DNA of 64,000 nucleotides from Setophaga petechia. Its lineage: Eukaryota > Chordata > Aves > Passeriformes > Parulidae. A model generated the notes under the pieces. That model ran no database searches, was not told where the DNA came from, and saw only the letters and a list, made by a program, of their open reading frames with translations. Position 1 is the stretch's first letter; each line of letters opens with the position of its first letter. The DNA is taken from contig JANCRA010000010.1 of NCBI GenBank assembly GCA_024362935.1, forward strand, positions 4,704,501 to 4,768,500, read 5' to 3'. A program made the position numbers and the translations under genes. This document shows, in pieces, positions 36,504 through 53,830 of this stretch.

Positions 36504-36930
36504 GCACAAAACTTCTCCGAGTTTTGTGTCATTTATCTATCGGGCAACAAGGACACCTTCCCTTCTCCAGCCCACCTCTGCCTCCCCTGGGCTTTCTCTC
36601 CCTCTCCTGTCCCACAGACACCTCCCTTTGAAAAAGTTTCAAAGGTGATAAAACTTTAAGAAATCTTTTGCTTTAAATGAATGTATTTTTTCATTGAAAT
36701 TATCCAATCCAATTAAAGTATGTCATAAATTTAACAGACTGTTACATTATTCTAATAAAAAACCCCAGAAGTCAATTTTAAATGTTTCCTGGAAATGAGC
36801 ATATCATAAATTCAATTTAGTGGGAAGGCTTATGGATGGGCTTAAATATGAATATTAGAAATGGCATTAGATTTGAAATGGAAACTTCAGCTGAGAAATC
36901 TGTTACATCATTTATATATCAGAATATTTA

Positions 36931-37770
36931 ATCCATTTATATCATGCCCAACACCTGAGTGCTGCCTTTATTTTTAATCTGGGAATTTTGCTGCTCTGGG
37001 AAGGCAATACCACAGCCCAGATTCCCAAAGATTAGAGTGGAAAAAGTGGGAAAATATTGAATAAACAGTGCATTAAAAAAATTTAAAAAAGGTAAATGTT
37101 TGCCCAGGGTGAAAACCTGCACTGCAGAAACAGAGCTGGAAAAAGGAATTATCAATATTATATCATATTGATTATCAATATGATATTGAATATTGGCTAG
37201 AACAAAAATTTAATCCATTTATAGCATCCCCACCACCTGAGTGCTGCCTTTATTTTTAATCTGGGAATTTTGCTGCTCTGGGAAGGCAATGCCACAGCCC
37301 AGATTCCCAAAGATTAGGGTGGAAAAAGTGGAAGAATACTGAATAAACAGTGCATTAGAAAATTAAAAATAATAAACGTATGCCCAGGGGAAAAACCTGC
37401 ACTGCAGAAACAGAACTGGGAAAAGGAATTATCAATATTATATCATATCAATTATAAATATGATATTGAATATTGGCTAGAACAAAAATTTAATCCATTT
37501 ATAGCATCCCCACCACCTGAGTGCTGCCTTTGTTTTTAAGCTGGGAATTTTGCTGCTCTGGGAAGGCAATGCCTCAGCCCAGATTCCCAAAGATTAGGCT
37601 GCAAAAAGTGGGAAAATATTGAATAAACAGTGCATTAGAAAATTAAAAAAAGGTACATGTATGCCCAGGGGAAAAACCTGCACTGCAGAAACAGAGCTGG
37701 AAAAAGGAATTATCAATATTATATCATATTGATTATCAATATGATATTGAGTTATCAATATTGGCCAGGA
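36931..37770. repeat. Tandem array, three units of about 281 bp
   Basis: Unit starts ATCCATTTAT at 36931, 37213 and 37493. Each unit ends with an imperfect inverted stretch (ATCATATTGAT / ATCAATATGAT in units 1 and 3). Confidence 0.95.
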
Positions 37771-38488
37771 CAGATCCTTCCTGAGAGCCAGCACCCTGTG
37801 GCAAGGCAGGTTCATGGGTACCACAGGGTCTCAGAAATGTGGGAATTTATCAGTCCTGAGGAATTCCTGAGGATTCTGGAAACAGAACAGCTGCTCATGG
37901 CACGCTGATTTAAAAGCTGCAGGTATACCACGAGTCTGCCTCTCACAGAACCCTGCTCTAAATGTTTTAATCTTGAGACCTATAAAGCTGAATATTGGGC
38001 ATGAATTCCCTTCTCTTTGCACTTCTGTTGCAAGACTAGAAGGCATTGCTGCTTGTTGAAAAGTATATTATCCCATTTCTCATGCCCAAGACAGGCTGTT
38101 CTCTCCCAGGCTGACCTCATCAGAGAGGTGGTTATCAAAATCACACTGAAATAAAATCAATTTATTCCACCTAGCTAAAGCTGAGGGTTTAGCAAAGCCA
38201 TCAGGACAAGAAAAAAGAAAAGGTCAGACAGGTTATCCACCTTCAAAGCACGAGATCTGGCTCTGGGGAAATGGTATAAACTGAAAGAATGGAAGAACAA
38301 TAAAATCCTGGATGTAAACTGCAGAAATGTAAAATAAATCCTTTCCAAAGTCACTTCAGCCCCTCTGAGCCCAGGGCTGCTCTCCCTGCTCTGCCTGTGA
38401 GTGCCCGGGCCCAGCCTGGCGTGCGTGCACACACCTGCACCACAGAGCTCCTCCTGCCCCCTGGGGCACATCAAACCATGCTGGAAAG
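37771..38488. other. Intronic sequence, nothing recognised
   Basis: Single-copy. The 145-codon minus-strand frame at 38175-38612 has no recognisable protein. Confidence 0.65.
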
Positions 38489-39060
38489 CATTTCCATCCT
38501 CAGACACTCCTTCTGATGGAGAAAAACCCCAGTTTTGCTGAGTTTCATTTCTTCCCCTCAGCTGCAGCCCCTCAGAAAACTCCAAAGTGCTCGTGCACCT
38601 CCCTGAGCCCACGTCAAAGGCATGAGGACATTGATCTTGTCACTCCCTTGGGTCACTTTGGCTTCTCCAGATTCCTCTTTTTGGGATTTTTCCACTGCCT
38701 CTAAACTATTGATTCTCATCTCAGGTTTTGGCTTTTCTATTTCTCAGATTCTGTCCTGCTTTAGTGGGTGGGTCTAAGCTTCATAGAATACATTTCCATC
38801 CTCACACATTTCTTCTGATGGAGAAAAAAACCCAGTTTGGCTCAGTTTTATTTCTTCCTCACTAGTTGCAGCCCTTCAGAAAACTACAATGGCTCGTGCA
38901 CCTCCCTGAGCCCACGTCAAAGGTGTGAGGACATTGATCTTGTCACTCCCTTGGGTCACTTTGACTTCTCCAAGTCCCTCTATTTAGGATTTTTCCCCTG
39001 CCTCTAAACTATTCATTCTCATCCTGATGCCTCAGGTTTTGGCTTTTATATTTTCACATT
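38489..39060. repeat. Tandem duplication, two units of about 290 bp
   Basis: CCTCCCTGAGCCCACGTCAA, GACATTGATCTTGTCACTCC and CAGGTTTTGGCTTTT occur in both units. The second unit runs into the LTR-like element at 39025, and the end of the first resembles that element's start. Confidence 0.9.
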
Positions 39061-39555
39061 CTGTGCTACTTTAGGGTCTGGGTTCACATTCAGGGATGGT
39101 GAACTCTGTGCACAGAGCAGGGACACAAAACAATTCCTGCTCCAGCTGGGCACCAAGGACAAATGATCCAAATCTCAGCCCAGGAGCACAAACCCCGTGG
39201 GCTGGAGAGAGAAAAACAAGGATGGGACTGCCTGGGCTAAAGCTGGGCTGGGACAATGAACTGCAAGATGCAAATGGAGCAGAACTGATCCCAGGGACAG
39301 ACCCTGTGCCCATCGTGCATTTTGGTTCATCTTGGGTTCATTTTATGACAATTTTGGTTCATCTTGGGTTCATTTTATGATAATTTTCGTCCCCCTTGGG
39401 TTCATTTTGGGATCATTTTGGTTCATCTTGGGTGCAGCCCTGGCTGGGCTCTTGTGCTGCCCAAGGTGGATCCATGGAGGAGATCCTTTGAATAAATCCC
39501 TGCTTGATTCTGTAACTCTGCCCAGCCTCTGCTCTAGCTCAGCCTTCCCAAGGCA
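39025..39555 (+). mobile_element. LTR-like element, copy 2 of the family at 5241
   Basis: Near-identical to 5241-5722 across GACAAATGATCCAAATCTCA, CAAATGGAGCAGAACTGATC and CTTGTGCTGCCCAAGGTGGA. It carries two extra copies of a motif based on TTTTGGTTCATCTTGGGTTC. AATAAATCCCTGC at about 39490 is the poly(A) signal. Candidate ends TGATGCC and AAGGCA. Confidence 0.6.
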
Positions 39556-44590
<5,035 letters not shown>

Positions 44591-45914
44591 TTTTTTTTTA
44601 CTCACTACTGAAAATACCCTGTGCTATGGTAGAAAGAGAGATAAAAGCAGAATATTCCAGATATTTTGTATCTGGTTATAAATGAACAAATCTTCCACTT
44701 TTCCAGGTCAGCGACAAAATTTTAATTTTAGAACAACTTTTCTTTAAGTTCAAAGAAAAATAAATCATTGTAATTAGTTATCAATATATATGAGCTAAAA
44801 ATAAAATATTTCCTAAATAAATGGTTTTATTTAATTTGATTTTTTTCCCAAAAAATATTTTCTAACCTTTATTTTTACCTGTTAACCTAAAATTTCATCA
44901 ATTTCCTTTTGTAATTGGAGCTATAACATTAAAATATTTCTTTTCAAAACCTCAACATTTTGAAGCAACTTAAAGCAACAAATGCACAGATAAAAACATT
45001 CACATAAAAGTTTTTTAACACTATTCTGAAATAAATCATCCTAGAAAGAGATTTCTTTAAAATCTGTATTTCAAGGTAATAAATAATAAATTGCATTAAT
45101 AAATTAATAAAGTTATGAGATAAGAAATAAATAAAAATTACAAATTAATAAAGTTATAGGTTAATAAATAAATATAAATTAAAAATTATTACAACCTCAG
45201 ACTTGTACTCCTCTCCCTCCACGTTGTGAGTGAAAACAAATTAATTGATTTTCAATTGATTTTATAATTAATATCTACATAGGTATACACATAATTTAAT
45301 TACAGTTTAGTAGAAAGGTTAATAATTAAATCAAACCAAGAAAGCTGCAGTTAAATATATAAAAATATTTTTCCTTTTGTATTTGGTTCAGTTATTATCT
45401 GAGTTATAAATTTAGGGATATAAAGTCTGACCCTGTCATTCCAGCTAATAAAATATAACCATTAAATGATATGGAATATTTCTATGAAAAATATAATATT
45501 TAGAGCAGATAGAAATATTTAAAAGAAATAAAAGGAAATTTAAAAAGTGAAAAAAGGAGGGAAATTCCAGGAGGGATGGAGTGGGAGGCTGGAGATGCCA
45601 AGAGGGAAAATGGAAATATTGGAGCAGCACCTGGGCAGGTGCCACAGCTGCAGAGCTGCAAATAAAATGTGAGTTCAAATTCCCTCTTTAGCTGGGGAAT
45701 GACAGGATTAACAAGGTAAACAAAAATCACAATTAAAAACCCAAAATCACAGATTTTATCTCCATAATTCCCAATCAATAAAGACAGATCTTCCCACTCA
45801 ACAATAAAGGGGGCAGGAAGTCAACACAAACTTTTTGACAATTATTTGCTTAAATTAAAATTGCTGCCACCTCATCCACATCTCCTCCCCATCCAGGAAT
45901 TGGTTTTATTATTC
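44591..45914. other. AT-rich intronic sequence
   Basis: Very AT-rich with AATAAATTAATAAA runs at 45070-45190. No gene. Confidence 0.7.
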
Positions 45915-46335
45915 AAATCTTTATTTTTTAAAATCTTAATTCTTCAAATCTTAATTTTTTAAATCCTTCTTCAAAACTTTATTATTCAAATCTTAATTCT
46001 TCAAATCTTAATTCTTCAAATCTTAATTCTTCAAATGTTTATTATTCAAAACTTTATTATTCAAATCTTTATAATTCAAATGTTTATTATTCAAATCTTA
46101 ATTCTTCAAATCTTAATTTTTAAAATCCTTCTTCAAAACTTTATTATTCAAATCTTAATTCTTCATATCTTAATTCTTCAAATGTTTATTATTCAAAACT
46201 TTATTCTTCCAATCTTTATAATTCAAATCTTTATTATTCAAATCTTAATTCTTCAAATCCTAATTCTTCAAATCTTTATTCTTCAAAACTTTATTATTCA
46301 AATCTTTATAATTCAAATGTTTATTATTGAAATCT
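45915..46335. repeat. 15-bp AT-rich minisatellite
   Basis: Variants of TTCAAATCTTAATTC and TTCAAATCTTTATTA repeated about 28 times. The open plus-strand frame (IIQIFIIQ type) is a consequence of the 15-bp period. Confidence 0.94.
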
Positions 46336-47329
46336 CCACCAGGTAATTTGGGGGAGAAGTGATCCAACACTCTGTTATCCAAGAGCTGCCAAGTGCCTGA
46401 AGTTTTCTCATCAAAATGCACCCAAATGAAGAAAAGTGGCTTTTAATGAGGGGTTATTTTAATCAAGAAGAGGAAGGACATAATTGATACCTGCACACAA
46501 CATCACTGAGACATAATTACACAGAGGGGTGGTGAAATGCATCCTTAAAATTCAAATTTTTCTAAGCTGTTTGACAGATGAAGGTGGAATTTTACCGAGG
46601 ATGGAGTCCACCCTCCTTACAAATCCTCATCAAATCCCAAATGAATCCTTGAATTCTTAGATCACCCAGAAAAGGAATTGATTGCAAGAGAACCAGGACA
46701 AAAATTGGCATAATATGATCAGAAAAGGAATAAATAATATAGGGTAATAAATATTAAAAGGCCTTTTAAAGCTGGACATTTTAAAGATGAAATCTGAGAG
46801 AAAATATTTATGGTTGGGCCACAATAATAGTGAAATGGAAACCTTTTTAATTAGCTATATTTTCCCTGTGAACTAATAATGAAAAAAATTCCTTGTGTTT
46901 TAATCAAACCAGGATTTTTATGGCTATTTGGATTTATTTATGTACACATGAACCTAAACATGAGTAAGGTTCCTTTTCCACAATGGGTGTGCAAGTCACT
47001 CCAATTCCTACATTCTTCCCTATCCACAAAATAACTTCATAAATAAATGTTCTCTCTCTCTCTCATGATTGAAATATTTCACCCACCAAAAGATGCCTTT
47101 GCCTTAAGAACATAATTTTTCTTAAATTTTTCTCCTTTTTTTCATATTTTTTCTTTCTTTTTCTTAAGAATATATCTTTTAATAAAGGCTTGAGGTGAAG
47201 ATTTTTAAAAGCACCCAATTCCTGGGAGCAGAATGAGCTCAGAATTTTCTGGATGCTCTGAAATCCCAAAGAGCAGAGACATCTCCTTCACCCACGCAGG
47301 ACTCTTGGCCAGATACTTTTGTAAATTAT
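46336..47329. other. Intronic sequence, nothing recognised
   Basis: AT-rich with a TCTCTC run at about 47052 and T/C-rich stretch 47110-47165. Confidence 0.65.
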
Positions 47330-47510
47330 CACAATGGCAAATTAATGAGCTCCCCACAATTAATTACCCCCGCGGGTCCTATTGAAAACAGACACGTGGT
47401 GCCAATCAAGGGCAGCTGTCAGCACCATAATGAGGAGTTAATTACCCCAAAGTCGAGGCTTTGGATTTCCTTTGTTGCGGCAGAACAAAGGGCTGGTGTT
47501 TCCCTCGGAA
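47330..47510. other. Candidate conserved non-coding element
   Basis: A complex, non-repetitive block between AT-rich intron and a minisatellite. It contains TTAATTAC twice, CACGTG, CAGCTG, ATGAGGAGTTAATTACC and two CpG-containing words (CCCGCGGGTCC, GTTGCGGCAG), unlike the surrounding sequence. A regulatory role is only a guess from composition. Confidence 0.3.
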
Positions 47511-47785
47511 GTGATAATTCACGTGGAACATGAAATGTGTGCAAAGAATGGAGCCAAGGAGGGAAGTGAGAATTCACGTGGAACATGAAATGTGTGCAAA
47601 GAATGGAGCCGAGGAGGGAAGTGAGAATTCACGTGTAACATGAAATGTGTGCAAAGAATGGAGCCGAGGAGGGAAGTGAGAATTCACGTGGAACATGAAA
47701 TGTGTGCAAAGAATGGAGCCAAGGAGGGAAGTGAGAATTCACGTGTAACATGAAATGTGTGCAAAGAATGGAGCCGAGGAGGGGA
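47511..47785. repeat. 55-bp minisatellite, 5 units, one CACGTG each
   Basis: Units start GTGAGAATTCACGTGKAACA and contain ATGTGTGCAAAGAATGGAGC. All five are nearly identical, each with CACGTG. Confidence 0.96.
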
Positions 47786-49352
47786 AATCCCTCTCAGCTC
47801 TCCCTAAAGCCAGACCCAAATTGTGCTGCTGGAACCATCTCAACAACAGCAGGGATGAAGTTTTGATAGAAGGGAGAAACCAGAATATGAAATTCTTCTC
47901 ATAAAATCTCAGTTCAGTCATATCTACCCCGATTCTTTCATTATTCAACTGAAATAATATGAATATTTTGAAAATATATGGTTGCCCCCTGTGTCTGAGA
48001 CGTGAGGTTGATATTCAGGGGTCAGCAGTGCAGCTTCTACCCAAAACCTGCCATAAATCACTGAAAACAACAACAAAACAAAGTTGTGCAGCTTCTTCCA
48101 GTCCTTCCTCCTCCTCTCTTACCTGCAAGAGCCCTGCCCTGCCTTGTTCTCCTCAACTCTTCATGCACAGAGCACAGAAAGAAGCAGTAAAATCAGCAAT
48201 GTGCCCCCTCTGATTTGAGGGAGCAAAGGTTTGAAAAGTTCTGTAGTGAATCTACAGCTCAGCTGCTTTGCAGCACACTTGGGTGAAAGGAAAGAAATCA
48301 TTTTATCCTAAATTGTTATTAATTTTTTTTCTTTAATTTAAGACTTGCTAAAGCTGAGCATCTTTAAAACCCTCTTAAATCAAATGAGAAATAACAGATA
48401 TTTCATTGCAATGTCTTGACTCTTTCTCACTAGAATTCACTGCTGCCACTTCTTTATTAGAAGAGATAATTATCAACAACTTTCCTGGAAAGATGAAACT
48501 CCTAGATTCCCCAAGAACCTGGGAGACCAGAGTAGCTGGCAGTACAGCTGCAGGTAAGGATTTGAATTACTCCAGAACATCAAATCCCAGCTTGGTACAA
48601 GCCAATAGAAGCAGAATTTGCTGGCAACAGCTTCAGGCTGTGTGAAACTTTTCTGTGAGAAAGATTTCTCCTGCACTGAAGACACAAATCATTAATTACT
48701 GCTGGATCTCATTGAAAACAGCAAGTGATGAGAGTTTGAATGTTTTTATTGTAGGTATTGAGCTTGTTTTGCTGTTGTAGCTGTTTGAGGGGGGTTTTTG
48801 TTTTGTTGTGTAAAAATATTCAGCACTTCAGCCCCTTGAACCCACCCAGAGCCTGGGAGAGAGGCCAAGGGATTGTGGCACTTGAGCTTTTTGGGCAGAA
48901 TATTGAGGGAAACACACTCCAGTGCCATGGGGGAGGCTGGAATCAAAGGTTAATTCAAACCAAGGCAAGGTTTTAATTCAGCAGTTGCAAATATTAATTC
49001 TCCTCAGCATATCTTGCTTGTAAGCAGAATATTCAACCCCAGCCAGAGTGGATTTGGGGTGTCACACTGTGCTTGAGGGGTTCATTGCCTCTGATCACAC
49101 ACATTTACATTGGCTAAATGCTAGTGAACATTCTTACATTTCTTCCTGTAAAGAACACAGAATAAAAGCAGCAAAAGTTCCAGGAATCTAATGAATAAAA
49201 GATAAATTTGGGGGAATAACAGGGCACATCTCCAAAGGGGGATTGTCAGAAATGCTGAGGTCTGGACACAAGGGTCTGTGCAGTTGGGCTGAACAAAATC
49301 ATGACAAAATGACAACAGTGTAGATTAATTCTACTTAGAGTAACAAATATTG
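47786..49352. other. Intronic sequence, nothing recognised
   Basis: Single-copy. No exon of the transporter seen on the minus strand. The stretch 50438-50919 is similar. Confidence 0.6.
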
Positions 49353-50437
49353 CAAGCCTGGTTTCAAACTCACTTGAATCTAAACATAAATGTGGATTAA
49401 AAAGGAAATAAATTGGATAGTCAGGAACTATCTAAATACTTAAAACTTATAGAACTATATAAAGAAAAATTTCAGCATATTTTCAGTACACATCAAAGAA
49501 TAAAATAATAAACCCAGGAAGAAATTAGAGCTCATACAAGGACCTGGTGCTCCCCATTGCCAAGGGTTACCTCTGTTCCCTCACTTCACATCACTGCATG
49601 TGCAAAATTTACACAAAATTTACCCAATAAAATCCCACTGGGAGATGATTTCAACATTAGATACCTACTGAAAATGGGACTCATTTGTTTGAGAAAGTAC
49701 AAAACCACATTTCGATGAGTTTCAAGCCTGGCTTCAAACTCATCTGAATCTAAACATAAATTTGGATTAAAAAGGAAATAAAAATGAATAGTCAGGAACT
49801 ATCTAAATAGTTAGAACTTATAAAACTGTATAAAGAAAAATTTTAGCATATTTTCACTAAACATGAAAGAATAAAATAATAAACCCAAGAAGAAATTAGA
49901 GCTCATACAAGGACCTGATGCTCCCCATTGCCAAGGGTTACCTCTGTTCCCTCACTTCACATCACTGCATGTGCAAAATTTACACAAAATTTACTCAATA
50001 AAATCCCACTGGGAGATGATTTCAACATTAGATACCTACTGAAAATGGGACTCATTTGTTTGAGAAAGTACAAAACCACATTTCAATGAGTTTCAAGCCT
50101 GGCTTCAAACTCATCTGAATCTAAACATAAATGTGGATTAAAAAGGAAATAAAAATGGATAGTCAGGAACTATCTAAATAGTTAGAACGATATAAAGAAA
50201 AAATTCAGCATATTTTCAGTACACATAAAAGAATAAAATAATAAACCCAGGAAGAAATTAGAGCTCATACAAGGACCTGGTGCTCCCCTTTGCCAAGGGC
50301 TACCTCTGTTCCCTCACTTCACATGCAAAATTTACACAAAATTTACCCAATAAAATCCCACTGGGAGATGATTTCAACATTAGATACCTACTGAAAATGG
50401 GACTAATTTGTTTGAGAAAGTACAAAACCACATTTCC
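49353..50437. repeat. Tandem array, three units of about 370 bp
   Basis: CAAGCCTGG starts units at 49353, 49723 and 50094. Shared blocks are CAGGAACTATCTAAATA, GCTCATACAAGGACCTG and CCACTGGGAGATGATTTCAA. The third unit lacks a short block after CACTTCACAT. Confidence 0.95.
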
Positions 50438-50919
50438 ATGTGGTGCCTCAGTGCAGGGGAGAGGAAGAAGGGCTCCTCTGTTGGAATTGCTGGAGAGGAG
50501 AGGGTCATGAGATAACTGAAAAGAAACCTTTCCACCCCAATTTGAAAACAAACCTTCTGAAAGCTCACACACTATTTGCTGGCTATGAGAGCACTGGATT
50601 TTCCTGGGAAAGTGTCTTTAATAAAGTTGGAGGAGCTGGAAGAGGCTCTTGAACAGAAAGAGGATTCACAGCTGCCAGCACAGCGTTGAAAGGAAAGTCC
50701 TGGGGTGTTCTTGAGTTATTTCATGATTTGGGAAGCTGAAGAACAGCTCCAGTCTATTTGAGGAAGGTTTCTCCAGGTTCCCACTTGCATTTGGAGCAGT
50801 GTCCAAGGCACCTGGCTTTGAGAAACCCAACAGCAAAATTACCCAGAGAGAGGAGCCCCTGAGTGCCCTGTCCATGGGGACGTGCCCAGCCAGGAGCTCA
50901 GGGCAAAGCTCCTCCTGCC

Positions 50920-51805
50920 TGGGCCAGCTCTGCCCTCTGAGCATCCTCAGGGTGCAAAAACAACAAAATATGCACAGAACCCTTTATTTGATATTTTACC
51001 TGAGCAGCCTCTGCCCTCTGAGCATCCTGAGAGCATAAAAACAACAAAACATGCACAGAACCCTTTATTTTATATTTTACCTGGGCCAGCTCTGCCCTCG
51101 GAGCATCCTGAGGGTGCAAAAACAACAAAACCATGCAGTGCCCCTGTACAGAACCCTTTATTTTATATTTTACCTGGGCCAGCTTCTATCCTCAGAGCAT
51201 CCTGAGGGCATAAAAACAACAAAACCATGCACAGAACCCTTTATTTGATATTTTACCTGAGCCAGCCTCTGCCCTCAGAGCATCCTGAGAGCATAAAAAC
51301 AACAAAACATGCACAGAACCCTTTATTTGATATTTTACCTGGGCCAGCCTCTGCCCTCTGAGCATCCTGAGGGTATAAAAACAACAAAACCATGCACAGA
51401 ACCCTTTATTTGATATTTTACCTGGCCCAGCCTCTGCCCTCTGAGCATCCTGAGAGCATAAAAACAACAAAACCATGCACAGAACCCTTTATTTTATATT
51501 TTACCTGGGCCAGCTTCTACCCTCAGAGCATCCTGAGGATGCAAAAACAACACAACCATGCACAGAACCCTTTATTTCATATTTTACCTGGGCTAGCCTC
51601 TGCCCTCTGAGCATCCTGAGGGTGCAAAAACAACAAAACTATGCAGTGCCCTGTACAGAACCCTTTATTTTATATTTTACCTGAGCCAGCTTCTACCCTC
51701 AGAGTATCCTGAGGGTGCAAAACCAACAAAACATGCACAGAACCCTTTATTTGATATTTTACCTGGGCTAGCCTCTGCCCTCTGAGCATCCTGAGGGTGC
51801 AAAAC
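50920..51805. repeat. About 83-bp minisatellite, about 10 units
   Basis: Units contain CCTTTATTTGATATTTTACC, TGAGCATCCTGAGGGTGCAA and AAACAACAAAACCATGCACA. On the gene-sense (minus) strand each unit reads CAG|GTAAAAT followed within about 10 bases by AATAAA. Confidence 0.95.
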
Positions 51806-52766
51806 CCCTATATTTTATACCATATATTTATTTTTATTAATTTTATTTTACATATTTAATATATTTAATATATTTTATATTTTATATCTTTTTATATTTT
51901 ATATTTTGGTGCACTTTTATCCCTGCAGCTGTCAAGCCCAGCCCATATTTACCTCATGGACCTCATCACTGAGCTCCTGGTTCAAAAATCAGAACACACC
52001 TGAGGGAGTGCAGATTTCTCACCTTTTAGGGGAAAAGGGTTGAGATCTTGTAGACACCCTTTATTCCTGTGTGAAAGTAAATTTCAGTTTCTATCTACAG
52101 ATATTTCCTTAACTCACATCTTTCTTTCTCTCGTTGCACTTTATGCAATTAATATTCATTTATTTCTGTGAAAATGCATTGCTTTGAATAATTCATACCC
52201 AAATGCATTCAGATATCCTGTGCAAACACAGAGTTTCTGCCTCAGAAACTTGAGCAGATATTTGTGAACTCTGAAAATTCAGTATTGCAGTTCCAGGCAG
52301 CAGAATCCTCCGTGGATCTTGCAGAGCCAGGAGTTTTGCCCTGCCAAGATACCTGTCAGCAAGGTGGAACATTTCCCTGAGCCTGGCTAATCTCAGCTAA
52401 TTGCTGCCTAATTTGGGAGAGGCAGATCCATGCATCCAGAACACCAGGGTGGAAAAGGAACAGCTGAGAAGGAACAAGTTGTTTTGAAAGAAGCAGAGAA
52501 CACAAGATATTAAAGATTTCAGATATTCTCCACTGCCTTATCTGCTTGGATGACAACTTTGGAAAGTGATACTGATAAACTGAAAAAATCTGTGCTGAAT
52601 GCTAAATATAAACCTGTGAAACCAAAAGGCTGGCAGCTTGCTTTGTGAAATTCTTGGATTCATTTTACTTAAGATAAACATGTTTTATATAGATCAAGGT
52701 AAAAAAAGTTATCCTTCAATAAATGGAACCTTAAAAGAGTGTTTTTAATTCTTTAGACAATTCATT
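51806..52766. other. Intronic sequence, AT-rich at its start
   Basis: TATTTTATATTTTA-type low complexity to about 51905, then single-copy sequence. Confidence 0.65.
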
Positions 52767-52829
52767 ACTGGATTTCATGTACTGTTTGCAAGGTTTCACT
52801 GGTTTTCATGTACTGTTTGCAAGGTTTCC
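52767..52829. repeat. Direct repeat pair, about 30 bp
   Basis: TTCATGTACTGTTTGCAAGG occurs twice, 30 bp apart. Confidence 0.93.
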
Positions 52830-53171
52830 CTCCTCTGGTGTGGTTTGTTATCTTTTGACACTGAAAATGTAAAGAATTGTGCAATCTTGTCTCAGAGAAC
52901 AGGTATAGAACATTCTATGTCCTGGAAACATCAAAGCTGGGAAACATTTTTCAGCTTTAACACCTAAATCCTCTTCTGTACATTACAGGACTGTAAAAGA
53001 TAAATGTCAGCTTACAGACTTCTTGAGTTTCATTGCATAAACAAAATGCAATAGAAGATCACATACCTCTGATGAGGGACTGGGCAAAAATGTGTGGGAG
53101 AGTCTCCCTTTCCAGGAGGAGAGCACATGTGTGAGCAGTGATGACCTTTATGAGCTTTAACCCCAGAGGAG

Positions 53172-53475
53172 CACAGAATCATGGAATGGTTTGGGTTGGG
53201 AGGGACCTCAAAAATCACCAAGTTCCACCCCCTGCCATGGCAGGGACATTTTCCCCTGTCCCAGGGGGTTCCAAGCCCTGTCCAGCCTGGCCTTGGGCAC
53301 TGCCAGGGGTGCAGGGGCAGCCACAGCTGCTCTGGGCACCTGTGCCAGGGCCTGCCCACCCTCACAGGGAACAATTCCCAATTCCCCATATCCCATCTAA
53401 CCCCAATCTCTGTCAGTCTGGAGCTATTCCCACTTTTCCTGGCACTCCATGCCCTTGTCCAAAGTCTCTCTTGTT
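53172..53475 (-). mobile_element. CR1 LINE fragment, 3' part of an interrupted copy
   Basis: CACAGAATCATGGAATGGTT, TGGGTTGGGAGGGACCTCAA and CCAGCCTGGCCTTGGGCACT are the reverse complement of the avian CR1 3' end. The match is interrupted at about 53475. Confidence 0.88.
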
Positions 53476-53635
53476 TCTAGTTCCATTTCTCTCTCACCAA
53501 TATCTGTCCTATTCTATAACATTTCTAAACCAACATTTCTCAAAGTTTACATACAAACACACACCATATAAACCTTCCATCAAATTTGAATAAAAATTTT
53601 CTACAAATCCATTTCCCACATTTCCCCATCTTCCC
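53476..53635 (+). mobile_element. LTR-like fragment inserted in CR1
   Basis: TTTCTAGTTCCATTTCTCTC and the following bases resemble 8020-8110, not CR1. It sits between two parts of one CR1 copy. Confidence 0.5.
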
Positions 53636-53830
53636 TGCAGCCCTTTCAGGTAATGGAAAGCCCAATTCAGTGACCCCAGAGCTTCTCCTGTGCAGGTGAA
53701 CAATCCCAGCTGTGCCAGCCTCTCCTCCCAGCAGAGCTGCTCCATCCTCTGCCCATCCTGGAGCCTCCTCTGGTGCTTCCAGCAGCTCCCAGGGCTGGAC
53801 ATGGCTCTTGCACTACACAGAGCACACCCT
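53636..53830 (-). mobile_element. CR1 LINE fragment, 5' part of an interrupted copy
   Basis: CAGCCCTTTCAGGTAATGGA, CCCAGCTGTGCCAGCCTCTC and CAGCTCCCAGGGCTGGACAT continue CR1 in reverse orientation. Confidence 0.7.

Larger units (their letters stand above)
35501..36549 (+). mobile_element. Older LTR-like element, interrupted by family A LTR
   Basis: Left part 35501-35809 and right part 36504-36549. Candidate ends TGTTGAG and GGGCAACA form a short inverted pair. The left part has TATAAAGAGCACCTG at about 35720 and AATAAAGCACCGCAC close to the insertion point, as in a promoter and R region. The right part reads GCACAAAACTTCTCC and continues as U5. No target duplication was recognised for this outer element, so the outer ends are tentative. 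Confidence 0.55.

Noticed and set aside
35501..36549. Full provirus with internal genes
   Set aside because: No gag, pol or env-like frame lies within or between the LTRs; all copies in the window look like solo LTRs.
46035..46346. Hydrophobic frame resembling a membrane protein (IIQIFIIQ repeats)
   Set aside because: Direct translation of the 15-bp AT-rich repeat.
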